Source of the DNA: a virus
Direction: 5' to 3' (one strand)
Virus record (IMG/VR): IMGVR_UViG_3300028430_000572
Span: 1-64,000 of that record
DNA length: 64,000 nt
Below, piece by piece: positions 1-8,400 of this stretch. Each line of letters starts with the position of its first letter. Position 1 is the first letter of the stretch. The notes under the pieces are model-generated. The model was not told the origin of the DNA, searched no databases, and was given only the letters and a program-made list of their open reading frames with translations. The translations under genes and the position numbers were made by a program.

Positions 1-620
1 AAGTCGGCTTCTGCGTCTTGCAAAGCGTCTACTTTGCGTGCGCCGGTTCCCTGCACGAGGGATACGACCGGCTTATCTTTCAGGAACTTGAGCGATTCGT
101 CTTTCCATTGCGAAGCGACAGACGCAGGAGCAAACACGACGGCGGGAGTACGGCTTGTGATATGCCCGCGACTTCGCATCCATGCAAACAAGCCGAGCGA
201 GCAGCAGGTCTTTCCGAGTCCGGCTTCGTCTGCAAGGATCATGCCCCATCGACCAAACCAGCATCGACGAACGGCAGCAGCGACGGCGACGACCTGATGA
301 GGCATCGGCTTGCAATCGTCAGCAAACATCGACGCGAGCAAATCGGAAAACGTGCTGTCTTTCGGGGTCAGTCGATTTCGTGGCGAAATCGAAAGCATGA
401 ACTGGTCAACGTACGACTTGGCTTCGTCAGGAACGGGAACCGCAAATCCCATCTTGCGTGCGAGCACGATCGAAGACCAGTGCATCACAATCGATCCGGG
501 GTCGCCGTCGATTGCTGGGCACGGCAGACCGGCATTATCAAACGCGCGCAGCAGCATCGGACATCGCACGGCGATGAGCCTATCTTCGGCGTTGACGCTG
601 ATAACTTCGACGGGATGCAC
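1..620 (-). CDS. SNF2/DEAD-like helicase, N-terminal part (cut by window edge)
   Basis: N-terminal 206 residues of an ATP-dependent superfamily 2 helicase, most like SNF2/Swi2 proteins. A Q-like PHQ motif is followed by a Walker A DEAGLGKT around residues 130-138 and then by motif Ia-like FAPASVASQWKDE. The start is GTG at 620, because an in-frame stop lies just upstream and a TATATT hexamer lies 5 nt before it, predicting leaderless mRNA. One dispersed inverted repeat is inside the frame, encoding ISPRN near residue 78, between an N-terminal extension and the helicase core. The rest of the gene lies outside the window. Phage helicases of this type act in recombination, repair or replication restart; the exact role is unknown. 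Confidence 0.85.
   Translation of the reverse strand, partial: MHPVEVISVNAEDRLIAVRCPMLLRAFDNAGLPCPAIDGDPGSIVMHWSSIVLARKMGFAVPVPDEAKSYVDQFMLSISPRNRLTPKDSTFSDLLASMFADDCKPMPHQVVAVAAAVRRCWFGRWGMILADEAGLGKTCCSLGLFAWMRSRGHITSRTPAVVFAPASVASQWKDESLKFLKDKPVVSLVQGTGARKVDALQDAEAD
374..390. repeat. IR copy inside helicase gene
   Basis: Perfect palindrome GATTTCG-TGG-CGAAATC inside the helicase reading frame, read there as ISPRN. Confidence 0.9.
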
Positions 621-625
621 GCGAC

Positions 626-677
626 AATATATCGCTTGCGACGCTTATCGAAATGCGATCAATTTCGCCACGAAATC
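626..677 (-). promoter_or_regulatory. IR-linked leaderless promoter of the helicase gene
   Basis: IR at 661-677, then a GATAAGCGTCGCAAGCGA box, then TATATT at 626-631, then 5 nt and the GTG start at 620. IR to hexamer spacing is 30 bp, one less than in most sister sites. The IR also supplies the last codons (SISWRN) of the upstream glycosyltransferase gene. Confidence 0.7.
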
Positions 678-1420
678 GAAGGCAGCACTTCTCGAAGCCC
701 GTGATCGATTACGTTCGGCGGCAACGAATCGATAATCTCTTGCGTGTAATCGGGTGCCCATATGTCGCCCGATCCAATCGCTTGCTCGATCGTCGGCGTT
801 GTCTGGCACGAGTTGAAGAAGTGCATTGCGAGTGCTGGAATTTTCGTCTTGACAAGGGACTTGATGTTTCGCCAGTAGTCTGGCGTGTACCCGTTGACAA
901 GTTGAGCGGGCGTAATCACCGCACGCTCGGGGAACGATCGAACGACGCGCGAGAAATACTTGACTCCGCTTTGCTCGGCCTGCCCGCCGTCGAGCGGGTC
1001 GGCGTGCTTGCGAATCGACTCGGCAAGCCTGTTAACAAGCGCCCAAGCAATCGGATTCGTCGGCGACACACCATAGAAGCAATTGTTGAGTCCGTGGCAC
1101 CACTTTGCATCGTTCGTGAAAACGTTGTCGGCGTTGTCGCAGTCGAACCAATTATCGATCGAGTCGACCCAAACCATGTCCCAATCCATGTACCATCCGC
1201 CGTATCGAGCCATGATTTCGTAGCGGACGATATCTGACTTGAACGAGTTGCCGCGAATGCGCGAAACGAGATCGCCGTTGAGCAGCGCGGGCGTGTTGCC
1301 GCTGTGCCAAACGCAAATCTTCCAGTCCGGGTGATAGTCGGCGAACCGCAGCAGCAATCGAACGAAAACGACAGGGACAGGCGGATTGAGCCAAACGAGA
1401 TTCATCGTTCTCGGGATCAT
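659..1420 (-). CDS. Glycosyltransferase with DXD motif (Gly_transf_sug / OCH1-like)
   Basis: Putative sugar transferase of 253 residues using a nucleotide-sugar donor. It opens with MIPRTMNLVWLN, matching the IPKxIHxIW start of the family, and carries RYEIMARYGGWYMDWD around residues 65-82. This holds the DXD (DWD) that binds the metal and sugar nucleotide. Start 1420 is chosen from that family motif and an AAGAGA-like SD; an upstream in-frame ATG at 1495 falls in a leader hairpin. The last six residues, SISWRN, are encoded by an inverted repeat. It is the last gene but one of the virion cluster, so it may glycosylate a virion protein, DNA or host glycan; the target is unknown. Confidence 0.75.
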   Translation of the reverse strand: MIPRTMNLVWLNPPVPVVFVRLLLRFADYHPDWKICVWHSGNTPALLNGDLVSRIRGNSFKSDIVRYEIMARYGGWYMDWDMVWVDSIDNWFDCDNADNVFTNDAKWCHGLNNCFYGVSPTNPIAWALVNRLAESIRKHADPLDGGQAEQSGVKYFSRVVRSFPERAVITPAQLVNGYTPDYWRNIKSLVKTKIPALAMHFFNSCQTTPTIEQAIGSGDIWAPDYTQEIIDSLPPNVIDHGLREVLPSISWRN

Positions 1421-1535
1421 GCAAATTCTCTTGCGATGGTGAGTGCTTGTGATCGTGTTTGAGGATGATCGGGATGTATCCCTTTTTGGATACATGATGG
1501 CGAAGCGGAAAGGCTAAAACAAGCGCAGCGAAATA
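1421..1535 (-). other. 5' leader of the glycosyltransferase gene with hairpin
   Basis: About 105 nt between the predicted start site and the chosen start codon. It contains the hairpin TGTATCC-AAAAA-GGGATACA, which overlaps the alternative ATG at 1495. Confidence 0.4.
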
Positions 1536-1582
1536 TCGATCTCGAAGCGTTATCGTTCATTCAATAATTTCGCCACGAAATC
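1530..1582 (-). promoter_or_regulatory. IR-linked promoter, leadered type
   Basis: IR at 1566-1582, then an ACGATAACGCTTCGAG box, then TATTTC at 1530-1535, 31 bp from the IR. It has the same geometry as the leaderless promoters but about 105 nt before the chosen start codon. The TGA stop of the upstream tail gene overlaps the IR. Confidence 0.6.
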
Positions 1583-3845
1583 AAATCCCGCTACCCGACG
1601 CATTCGGATCGGGATCGTTCTTATCGATCGTGCAGCAATCAACGCCAACCGTGCCGCCCGGCGCGTCAGGTCCGCCGCTGTATCCGCCCGATCCGACAGG
1701 AGCAAATGAACCGCCGCCCGCTGTTCTTCCCGGGGGACGCGAACCGCCCCCGCCAGACCCGCTGCCCCCGCCGAATGGTCCAATCACTCCGCGTTGCAAG
1801 TCGGGGTCTTGCACGACTCCGGCAACGTCTACGCCAGCAAACCATGTGCGCCATCTCACGAGCGTATCGAGTTGCGTGAACGTAATCGGCCTGTCGAAAT
1901 CAATCGTGACAGACTCTTGATATCGCGCGAGGGGTGTCAGGTCGCGGCGCTGAATCCTCGCGCGAAGATTCCACGCGGGGCGAGTGCCGGATTCGACTGT
2001 CGGGGTCCAAGTGTCGGGACCGCTTGACCAGTTGCACAAGCGAACAAACCCGCCCATCGGCCATTGCGTGTTGACGGTCGCAGCAGTCGCGAAAACGGTC
2101 AGCCCGCCGTAGACACGCTCGCGAGAAATCATGTTGAACAACTCATTGGCATACGCGCTCATGCTCGCCGTGTCGTCTCGAAGAACAACGTTGTCGATGT
2201 CGGTGTACTTGAAGAACCGAGCATCGATCATCACAAGATGCTTGTTGAGTCCGAGCGACGGATTTTCTACGACAACCTCGAACGGCTGTTTGCCGGTGTA
2301 CGTCAGCCAAACATGCAAGCCGATGTTCCAATAGCAATACACCGGCGAGTTGTTGGCCGGAGCAACCATGTTGCCGTACAAGTCGATTCCTTGCCCGATC
2401 CTGAAAACTTGGCCCGTCCAAAGATAAGTCGTTCGCGCAACCATCGGCTCTTGCGTCAAAAAGTATCCGCGTTCGATATTGCCAATAGTTGTATTTTCGA
2501 CGCTCGAAGGTGTGCCGATATTGAACAACGGACCTTCTTCTGGCGAATCCACGAGCCATGCGGGATACAAAGCCGGGTCGAGAACAACTCGCCCCCAATC
2601 GGATACAAAGCCGTTAGAAAACGATGTAATCTTCGTGCCGCCAGCGAACAGACCGATGATTAGCGCCGAGCCGTCTTCGGTTCGCCAAGTAATCGGCCCT
2701 GCTCGCCAGATGTATCGAGGCACTTCGATAAACATCGACTGCTCAAGTCTGCGATACAAATACGGGTCTGCAAGCGTGCCCGAACCTTCTCGAACGATTT
2801 TGACATCGACGATCGGGTACTGCACTTGATACCGTCGGCACACCCATTGCGAATCGCCCTTGCGGCTGGTCGGGAACCACGGAACAACGGTAAGCGAAGG
2901 CATCGCATCCCAGAAACTTCCGCCAGCGCCGTCCGCTCTAAAGAACTGCGGACGAGCGTGATTCGGGTCTGCCGGATTGAGTCGCATCGGTTGAGCGTCG
3001 GTCGAAAATCCGTTTGACGTTGTGAAGTAGCCATTGTTTAGCGGATTGCTTGACCAAGCGGAAGTTGCCTTCTCGCGTCGCTCGCGAAGATCGCCCCATC
3101 CCTTGAATGTCAGTTTGTCGTAAGTCTGCGAAACATCGACCGTGATCCTGCAATCGATTACGTTCGGCTCGGGCGATCCCGCGATGTTTTCGCCGCGAGT
3201 CGGAAGAATCGCGTTCGTCGGCACGGGAGCGGGCGATCGATTTCGCCCCGAAATGTCGAAGAGTCGAAGCGTGCCGCCGATTACGTCTCCGTCTGGAATC
3301 GTGCTCGGGTCGTACCAGTACGCAACAACGGCGATGTCTCGCAAGACGGAATCAATCAGCCCGATCCAAGTCTTGCCCGTCGTTTCGATGTCGCGAGGAA
3401 TGTACTCGCGCACGCTCGCGGGCAGGTCCGAGTAATCGATGTTGCCGATGAGCAGTCCCGGGCCGACGAGCGATCCGAATTCCGTGTCGAGAATCGTCTC
3501 GATCGTTTCTTCGGTCGGATCGTCGGCGATCGACGAGTCCGCGAGCGATCGGTTGTACCGCGAGTTAATCTCGTCGCACGGGTTGTTGCCAAGATACTCA
3601 AGCACGTCGGCGGCGGTGTAAACAACATCGTCGCCGCTCGCCGCGATCGTGATCTCTGCGGGCAGAGTTACGCCAGCAAACAACTTCACCCCGTCGCGAG
3701 TAAATTGCACTTTGGTTCGAGCAGCAAGCCTTGTATCGTCCGCGAGCGATCCGCTCGGGCGGAATCGGCAAACCGTTGCTCGGCTCATTTCTTGGATCAG
3801 ATTTTCGACGATCCAATCGGGAGAGTTCAGTTCGATAACTGACAT
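1581..3845 (-). CDS. Putative tail hub / baseplate-like tail protein
   Basis: 754-residue protein downstream of the tape measure gene, where siphoviruses encode distal tail and hub proteins. The N-terminal part (MSVIELN... with RDGVKLFAGV near residue 50) resembles the opening beta domain of gpD-like tail hub proteins. The middle is rich in aromatic and beta-forming residues. The last 80 residues are a low-complexity Gly/Pro/Ser tail ending in GSGI. Start 3845 has GAGAGG as SD. An IR variant lies in frame (encoding ISGRN), and the TGA stop overlaps another IR. No enzymatic motif was recognised. It could equally be another adhesin-bearing minor tail protein. Confidence 0.5.
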   Translation of the reverse strand: MSVIELNSPDWIVENLIQEMSRATVCRFRPSGSLADDTRLAARTKVQFTRDGVKLFAGVTLPAEITIAASGDDVVYTAADVLEYLGNNPCDEINSRYNRSLADSSIADDPTEETIETILDTEFGSLVGPGLLIGNIDYSDLPASVREYIPRDIETTGKTWIGLIDSVLRDIAVVAYWYDPSTIPDGDVIGGTLRLFDISGRNRSPAPVPTNAILPTRGENIAGSPEPNVIDCRITVDVSQTYDKLTFKGWGDLRERREKATSAWSSNPLNNGYFTTSNGFSTDAQPMRLNPADPNHARPQFFRADGAGGSFWDAMPSLTVVPWFPTSRKGDSQWVCRRYQVQYPIVDVKIVREGSGTLADPYLYRRLEQSMFIEVPRYIWRAGPITWRTEDGSALIIGLFAGGTKITSFSNGFVSDWGRVVLDPALYPAWLVDSPEEGPLFNIGTPSSVENTTIGNIERGYFLTQEPMVARTTYLWTGQVFRIGQGIDLYGNMVAPANNSPVYCYWNIGLHVWLTYTGKQPFEVVVENPSLGLNKHLVMIDARFFKYTDIDNVVLRDDTASMSAYANELFNMISRERVYGGLTVFATAATVNTQWPMGGFVRLCNWSSGPDTWTPTVESGTRPAWNLRARIQRRDLTPLARYQESVTIDFDRPITFTQLDTLVRWRTWFAGVDVAGVVQDPDLQRGVIGPFGGGSGSGGGGSRPPGRTAGGGSFAPVGSGGYSGGPDAPGGTVGVDCCTIDKNDPDPNASGSGI
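3239..3255. repeat. IR variant inside tail hub gene
   Basis: GATTTCG-CCC-CGAAATG inside the coding frame, read as ISGRN. One outer base deviates from the palindrome. Confidence 0.6.
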
Positions 3846-3862
3846 TGAGTTGTCCTCTCGAA

Positions 3863-3936
3863 TAGCGGGAGCGGGATTTGAACCCGCGACCTCCGGGTTA
3901 TGAGCCCAGCGCGCTACCAGACTGCGCTATCCCGCA
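3863..3936 (-). tRNA. Initiator tRNA-fMet (CAU)
   Basis: 74-nt cloverleaf. Acceptor TGCGGGA/TCCCGCT has an unpaired first position (U1/U72). D stem is GCGC/GCGC, anticodon arm CTGGG-CTCATAA-CCCGG with anticodon CAU, T arm GCGGG-TTCAAAT-CCCGC, discriminator A73. The 1-72 mismatch and the three consecutive G:C pairs (29-31/39-41) are the two hallmarks of bacterial initiator tRNA; an elongator tRNA-Met lacks both. The CCA end is not encoded. It sits between the tail hub gene and an unknown tail gene, transcribed with them. Confidence 0.92.
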
Positions 3937-3952
3937 AGCAAGTATAGCAATC

Positions 3953-3969
3953 GATTTCGTGGCGAAATC
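3953..3969. repeat. IR copy overlapping a stop codon
   Basis: GATTTCG-TGG-CGAAATC; the TGA stop of the next gene (3968-3970) is part of the palindrome edge. Confidence 0.9.
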
Positions 3970-4450
3970 AAGGAGCGTTCGCGGGCGACACTTTGAAGAA
4001 TCGGATCGCGAATCGAGCCCCATGTATGCCTTCGTCATCTTCGACCGAAACTTCTCGGCATGTGCAGTTAGCCAAAATCACAACGTCGCCGCTCGGCGTT
4101 TCGGAAACAACGTCGCCGAAGTTGTCGTGGATGTTGAGCAACTTAGCACGACCGCGAGGCATTTGCACAAGCGTAAAGTCGCGCACGATGAGTTCTTGTT
4201 TGATGAGTGCGACTCGCGATTGAATATCGCGCCTGACGCTTTGTGACTGATGCGATGTCAGCGGGGCGTTGCCGAAGTAGAACGAATCAACTTCTACCCC
4301 GTCGAGCACGCCGTCGGTGATTGCTCGCGAACTTGTACGGACGTTGACGTACGCGGGCGACCCGAGCGACATATCTCGTGAAAGGTAAGTCGTCGAAATG
4401 ACTGTGCCCGTTCCGCCTGATCGACGAACGAACTTGTAGATGCCGTTCAT
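3968..4450 (-). CDS. Tail-associated protein of unknown function
   Basis: 160 residues, not recognised. It lies 3 nt downstream of the tape measure gene and upstream of the initiator tRNA and hub gene, a position where siphoviruses encode distal tail (Dit-like) or hub-assembly proteins. The sequence is mixed alpha/beta without membrane segments and ends in SPANAP. Start 4450 is preceded by AAGGA. The stop overlaps an IR. Assignment to the tail rests on position only. Confidence 0.6.
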   Translation of the reverse strand: MNGIYKFVRRSGGTGTVISTTYLSRDMSLGSPAYVNVRTSSRAITDGVLDGVEVDSFYFGNAPLTSHQSQSVRRDIQSRVALIKQELIVRDFTLVQMPRGRAKLLNIHDNFGDVVSETPSGDVVILANCTCREVSVEDDEGIHGARFAIRFFKVSPANAP

Positions 4451-4453
4451 TGT

Positions 4454-7400
4454 TTATCGTCCTTCGATCGTGTTCGTAAGCCCGTCGATGTTTGCTCGCT
4501 TGAGTCGCTGGTCGATGTTCTCAACGCGACTGGCGACTTCGCTGAGTTTGTCGGCAACTTTCGTGAATGTCGATTGTACCGTCTCGGCCAAATTCGCGTT
4601 GGCGTTTGCAAGACGATCGGAAGCGGACGACAGCGACGAGGCCGCCGTATCGATCGCCACGGCTGGCGACGATCGCCCGGGTTGCGTTCCTGCGCCCGAC
4701 TCCGGCAAGTCCAGCGGCTTCGTGCTAATAAGTCCCCCGGACGATCCACGGATGATCCGCGATCCGGCGGGAGATCGAGTGTTGGCAATCGCAATCTGTT
4801 CCTCGATCGTGCGAGCACGCTGGCCGATCCTGTCCGCAGCGCCAGTGTTACCGAGTCGCCGCTGGCGTTCTTCGGCTGCACGCAACGATCCCGCTTCGCC
4901 GACGCGAGCATTCGCCCGCGTTTCGCGTTCTTGCTTCTGTCGCGCCTCTCGCTCTGCGGCGACACGGCGCTGCCGCTCGGCGTTGTACTCTTCGGCGATG
5001 ATTCGCTCGCGGGAGTTGAGTTCTCCGATTTCTTCGTCGATACGGATTCGTTCTTCTTGCGAACGCGCGCGACGGCGAGCCTGCACAAGCAAGCGACGTT
5101 CGGCGGTCAAGAGTTCTTGCGTCGTCTGTCCGAGTTGATCGAATGCTTGATTACCGGCAGCACCCTGAAACGCAGCACGCGCCGGTTGCCTTGCCGTTGC
5201 TGCGGATCGAACACCGAGGATGTCAGACAACGCAACGCGAGTGGCGGATACGCCAGCAAGCGGATCGCGAGTTACCGCGATTGCGTCGCGGACGTTTTCG
5301 CGGGCCGTCGTTGCGATGTCGCGGACTTCGCGTGCTTGGATCTGGTCGAGCCTGACCGATCGCTCTTTAGCGTTGTTGATTTGATTGAGCGTGTCGAGAA
5401 TATCGCGGCGCAGTCGCCTTTCAAGTTCGAGATTGCCTTGAGCAGCAGCGCGAGCGGCTTCTCCGGCGAGACGATCGACTTCGGCGATTCGCTCGCGGTC
5501 TTGCTTGGCTTCTTCGTTGCGACGCTTTTCGGCTTTGCCCGCTTCCGATGCCTCGAACTCGGCGCGTTGCACGCCTTCGATTTCGCTACGAAATCGGTCG
5601 TTCGCTGCTGCGATTGCGGCATTGATTTGCTCTTCGCTTCGCTTGCCTCGCTGTTCTTCGATTTGAGCGAGTCGCTCGATCCTTGATTGTTCGATTTCGG
5701 CTCGCTGCGCTGCGGAACTCGATCCTTCGCCACCGGCTCGCAATGCGGCGATTCTGTCGGATGCGATTGACGCGGCGAAGCGTCGGTCTTCTTCGCGACG
5801 CTTGCGGTTCTCTTCGTCGATTTGCTTTTTGCGTTCTTCGGACGCTTCTGCGTCGGCCTTGAGTTTTGCGTCCTTCGCGTCTTCGATCGCTTCGATCTCT
5901 GCGGCGTAGTTGGCTTGGATGGTTGCGAGTTTGGCTGCTCGAATTTCACGGTCTTTCTCCTTGTTTGCGTCGGCGATTTCTTGAATGAGCCGAGCCTCGG
6001 CCTCAAGTCTCGCTGCGGCTGTTTCGTCATCATACCGACGCTCGTTCGCCGCACGCTCAAGCAATCCCTGAATTTGGATTTGCGTGCGGGCAGCCTGCTC
6101 CCGTTCGGCGCGGTTGCGTTCGATATCGGCAACGCCCCGATTGAAGTCGTCGATAGCAGACTGACGGCGACTGGACGCGGCAGATGAGTTGGGGTCGAGT
6201 TGCCCTTCGGAGATTTGCTGTGCGATCTTCGCGAGTTCTTCTCGTCGCTTGATCGTAAGTTCAAGCAACGCCGCTTCGTCTTCGTTGCCTTTGCGGCGAG
6301 CGTCGCGTATCTTGCGTTCGAGTTCCTCAAAGCCTTCGACGCGAGCACGATTGAATGCGTCGATTGAATTCAGTTCCGCTTCGCGGGCAGCGCCAGTGAA
6401 ATCAGAATCACCGAGCCGCCCTTCTGACGATTGCTGAAACAAGATTCGGGGATTAAATGCAATCGCCGCTCCGGTTGTTACCGCATTGAAAATGTCGCCA
6501 AGGCTTGTGCTGGTGCCGGTAACGGCACGAATAGCCGAGTTCGCTCCGCGAGTGATTGCGTCAAACGCTTTGGCAGCAGGATCAACAATTGCATTGAGCG
6601 AACCCGCGAGGCCCTCAAGTGCCGAGTTGAGCCCCGTTCCGCGACGCGAGCCGGCAACACCGAGCGACTCGCCAAGCGATCGGAACGATGCCGCAAGCCG
6701 ATTTGTTTCTGTGAACGACTGACCATAAACTGCGCGAGCCTCTGCGAGTTGTCGCGTGAGCGTTCTAACGCCGATCGCGGCAACGCCGAGCACCGCTCCG
6801 CCAATGCCGAACAATCGAAAGAATGCGGACAGTCGGGTGCCTTGCGCCGTCGCCGATTGTCCAAGAACGCCGATGGCTTCGCTCTGCTCTCGCACGGCGC
6901 GAGTTGTTTGCTGGATCGTCGATGCGTTGCCAGACGATCCGGCAGCGTCACGCAATGATCGTCCGCCAAGCGCGCCTTGCTCGGCTTGCTGGATAAGAAA
7001 CAAGTCGCGGCGACTCAGCGACGATCCGGCGACTCCGAGTTGCGAAGAAATAGCGCCGCCGCGAGTCGAACCAAAGTCGTCGATTGACAAAGCATCTTCG
7101 CGACTCAGAAATCGACCAGTGCGACGATTGACGGGGCGACCGCCTCTGTCCTCGATGTCCTCAAAGAGAACATTAAATCGCCCGGTGCTGGGATTTCGCG
7201 GACGCGATGCGTTTGCAATGCGAGAAGCGGCGGCCTCAGCCTTGCCAGCGTCTTGCTGCAACTGTCTGACCGCGTTCGAGATTTGATTCGTCGATGCGGT
7301 AGCGTTCTGCGCGACAGACTGGAACGCCTGTGATGCTGCACGAAGCGAGTTCGCAACAGAAGCAAATGCGGACTTAGCCGTCGTATCGACGCTCGAAACA

Positions 7401-7516
7401 TCGCGCGTCACCCTGTCCGTTGTTTCACGGACGGTCTTTCGCAATCCTTCGCTGCTGACGACCGCCTGCCGCGTGTCGGCGGTAAACCTGACATTGATTG
7501 ATCCGATTTGCGACAC
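4454..7516 (-). CDS. Tail tape measure protein
   Basis: 1,020-residue protein that sets tail length. The N-terminus (SINVRFTADT) is followed by Ala/Gln/Arg/Glu-rich coiled-coil stretches for most of the length and a hydrophobic patch near residue 235 (GIGGAVLGVAAIGV). It is directly downstream of the tail chaperone pair and is one of the longest genes here, as expected. The GTG start at 7516 follows GGGAG. From family practice (about 1.5 angstrom per residue) the length suggests a tail around 150 nm. An IR lies in the middle of the frame at 5579-5595, read as RFRSEIE, so the repeat is tolerated inside a helical region. Confidence 0.88.
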   Translation of the reverse strand: MSQIGSINVRFTADTRQAVVSSEGLRKTVRETTDRVTRDVSSVDTTAKSAFASVANSLRAASQAFQSVAQNATASTNQISNAVRQLQQDAGKAEAAASRIANASRPRNPSTGRFNVLFEDIEDRGGRPVNRRTGRFLSREDALSIDDFGSTRGGAISSQLGVAGSSLSRRDLFLIQQAEQGALGGRSLRDAAGSSGNASTIQQTTRAVREQSEAIGVLGQSATAQGTRLSAFFRLFGIGGAVLGVAAIGVRTLTRQLAEARAVYGQSFTETNRLAASFRSLGESLGVAGSRRGTGLNSALEGLAGSLNAIVDPAAKAFDAITRGANSAIRAVTGTSTSLGDIFNAVTTGAAIAFNPRILFQQSSEGRLGDSDFTGAAREAELNSIDAFNRARVEGFEELERKIRDARRKGNEDEAALLELTIKRREELAKIAQQISEGQLDPNSSAASSRRQSAIDDFNRGVADIERNRAEREQAARTQIQIQGLLERAANERRYDDETAAARLEAEARLIQEIADANKEKDREIRAAKLATIQANYAAEIEAIEDAKDAKLKADAEASEERKKQIDEENRKRREEDRRFAASIASDRIAALRAGGEGSSSAAQRAEIEQSRIERLAQIEEQRGKRSEEQINAAIAAANDRFRSEIEGVQRAEFEASEAGKAEKRRNEEAKQDRERIAEVDRLAGEAARAAAQGNLELERRLRRDILDTLNQINNAKERSVRLDQIQAREVRDIATTARENVRDAIAVTRDPLAGVSATRVALSDILGVRSAATARQPARAAFQGAAGNQAFDQLGQTTQELLTAERRLLVQARRRARSQEERIRIDEEIGELNSRERIIAEEYNAERQRRVAAEREARQKQERETRANARVGEAGSLRAAEERQRRLGNTGAADRIGQRARTIEEQIAIANTRSPAGSRIIRGSSGGLISTKPLDLPESGAGTQPGRSSPAVAIDTAASSLSSASDRLANANANLAETVQSTFTKVADKLSEVASRVENIDQRLKRANIDGLTNTIEGR
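5579..5595. repeat. IR copy inside tape measure gene
   Basis: GATTTCG-CTA-CGAAATC, fully palindromic arms, within a coiled-coil coding region far from any gene border. Confidence 0.85.
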
Positions 7517-7528
7517 GATGATGCTCCC

Positions 7529-7545
7529 GATTTCGTGGCGAAATC
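7529..7545. repeat. IR copy 13 bp upstream of the tape measure start
   Basis: GATTTCG-TGG-CGAAATC between the tail chaperone and tape measure genes. The SD GGGAG lies between the IR and the GTG start. The same 13-bp spacing recurs upstream of the genes starting at 15816 and 19284. Confidence 0.9.
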
Positions 7546-7566
7546 GGCGGGGTCTTGTATCTTACG

Positions 7567-7869
7567 TCACAACGTCGCATGACCCAAGAATTTGTCTTGA
7601 TCTTCGAGCGACATCGATCGGAGATCGACTGCGCCCGGGGAGCGAGCCATTGATTCGAGTGCTGCCGACGCTTCGGATTCTGTGAGTTGTTCTGCCCCGA
7701 ACGATCGCGCTGACTTGCGGGATGGCCTGTGAAAGTCGGCGTGCTGATCCGCCATGATGATGAGCCATCTCATCGGCAGTTCCGCGAGTTCGCTCGGCGT
7801 GCGAGCAAGACGCAGCACTTGATTTGCAACGTACGCGATTTGCGCCCAGTCCGTTCGCTTGCTCTTTAC
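7567..7869 (-). CDS. Tail assembly chaperone, frameshifted downstream part (gpT-like)
   Basis: Open segment of about 100 codons in the -1 frame relative to the preceding gene, beginning where that gene stops (TAA at 7866-7868). It encodes SKRTDWAQIAYVANQV... and ends LEDQDKFLGHATL, with a plausible amino-acid mix unlike the third frame. A pair of short overlapping frames just before the tape measure gene is the standard place for a programmed-frameshift tail chaperone (lambda G/GT). I see no canonical X-XXY-YYZ slippery heptamer in the overlap, so the slip site is unresolved. A separate start at GTG 7818 is the alternative. Confidence 0.6.
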   Translation of the reverse strand, partial: VKSKRTDWAQIAYVANQVLRLARTPSELAELPMRWLIIMADQHADFHRPSRKSARSFGAEQLTESEASAALESMARSPGAVDLRSMSLEDQDKFLGHATL

Positions 7870-8312
7870 TGAACGGGCTGGGCGTGAGTAGGGTTAATCG
7901 CGTCCTCAACGACCGCTTGGATCGCGGCGAAGTTGCAAAGCGGCATGGCCTCTTGGATTTCCTCTGACGTAACGGAATCGGTGTGCGTGCTGATGAGCAC
8001 TGCGAGAATATCGCAGAGTTGGCGAATCGAAAGCAAGAAACGATCCTGCCCCGAATCGATGGCGGCTTTCGACTCTTGCTCGTGCCGGTCAAGAATCGGC
8101 TTGAGCCTGACGTATTGCCCGACAGTGACAGGCCGCACTCGGAGTTGCCTTCCGGCGATTTCAAGCGGGATCGGCGTATCGAGACAAAGCACTTGCGCCA
8201 AGGTAATCTCTCGCCCAAGTTCGCTGACGTTGCCAGCGGCAATCTTGTCGGCGAGTTCTTTGAGTTTGGCAGCCTGCGCCGGGTCGTTTCGATTGATGAG
8301 CATCGCGGGCAT
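7866..8312 (-). CDS. Tail assembly chaperone, upstream part (gpG-like)
   Basis: 148-residue, mostly helical protein (MPAMLINRND... to THAQPVQ) between the tail tube gene and the tape measure gene. Size and position match the gpG-type chaperone that coats the tape measure during tail assembly. Start ATG 8312. The -1 frame continues open past its TAA stop into the gpT-like segment, so a minority of ribosomes may make a fusion of about 250 residues. A terminator-like hairpin (8325-8358) separates it from the highly expressed tail tube gene. Confidence 0.7.
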   Translation of the reverse strand: MPAMLINRNDPAQAAKLKELADKIAAGNVSELGREITLAQVLCLDTPIPLEIAGRQLRVRPVTVGQYVRLKPILDRHEQESKAAIDSGQDRFLLSIRQLCDILAVLISTHTDSVTSEEIQEAMPLCNFAAIQAVVEDAINPTHAQPVQ

Positions 8313-8324
8313 TGTCTGGCTCCG

Positions 8325-8358
8325 TGAAAGCCCCGTATCGGCATGACTCGATACGGGG
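8325..8358 (-). terminator. Terminator-like hairpin after the tail tube gene
   Basis: Stem CCCCGTATCG / CGATACGGGG (10 bp) with an 8-nt loop, followed on the minus strand by CTTTC. The short U run suggests partial termination that would lower chaperone expression relative to tail tube. Confidence 0.6.
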
Positions 8359-8383
8359 CGAGTGGGGACATTCTTGCCGAGTC

Positions 8384-8400
8384 GATTTCGACACGAAATC
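8384..8400. repeat. IR copy overlapping tail tube stop
   Basis: GATTTCG-ACA-CGAAATC; the stop codon at 8399-8401 overlaps its edge. Confidence 0.9.
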
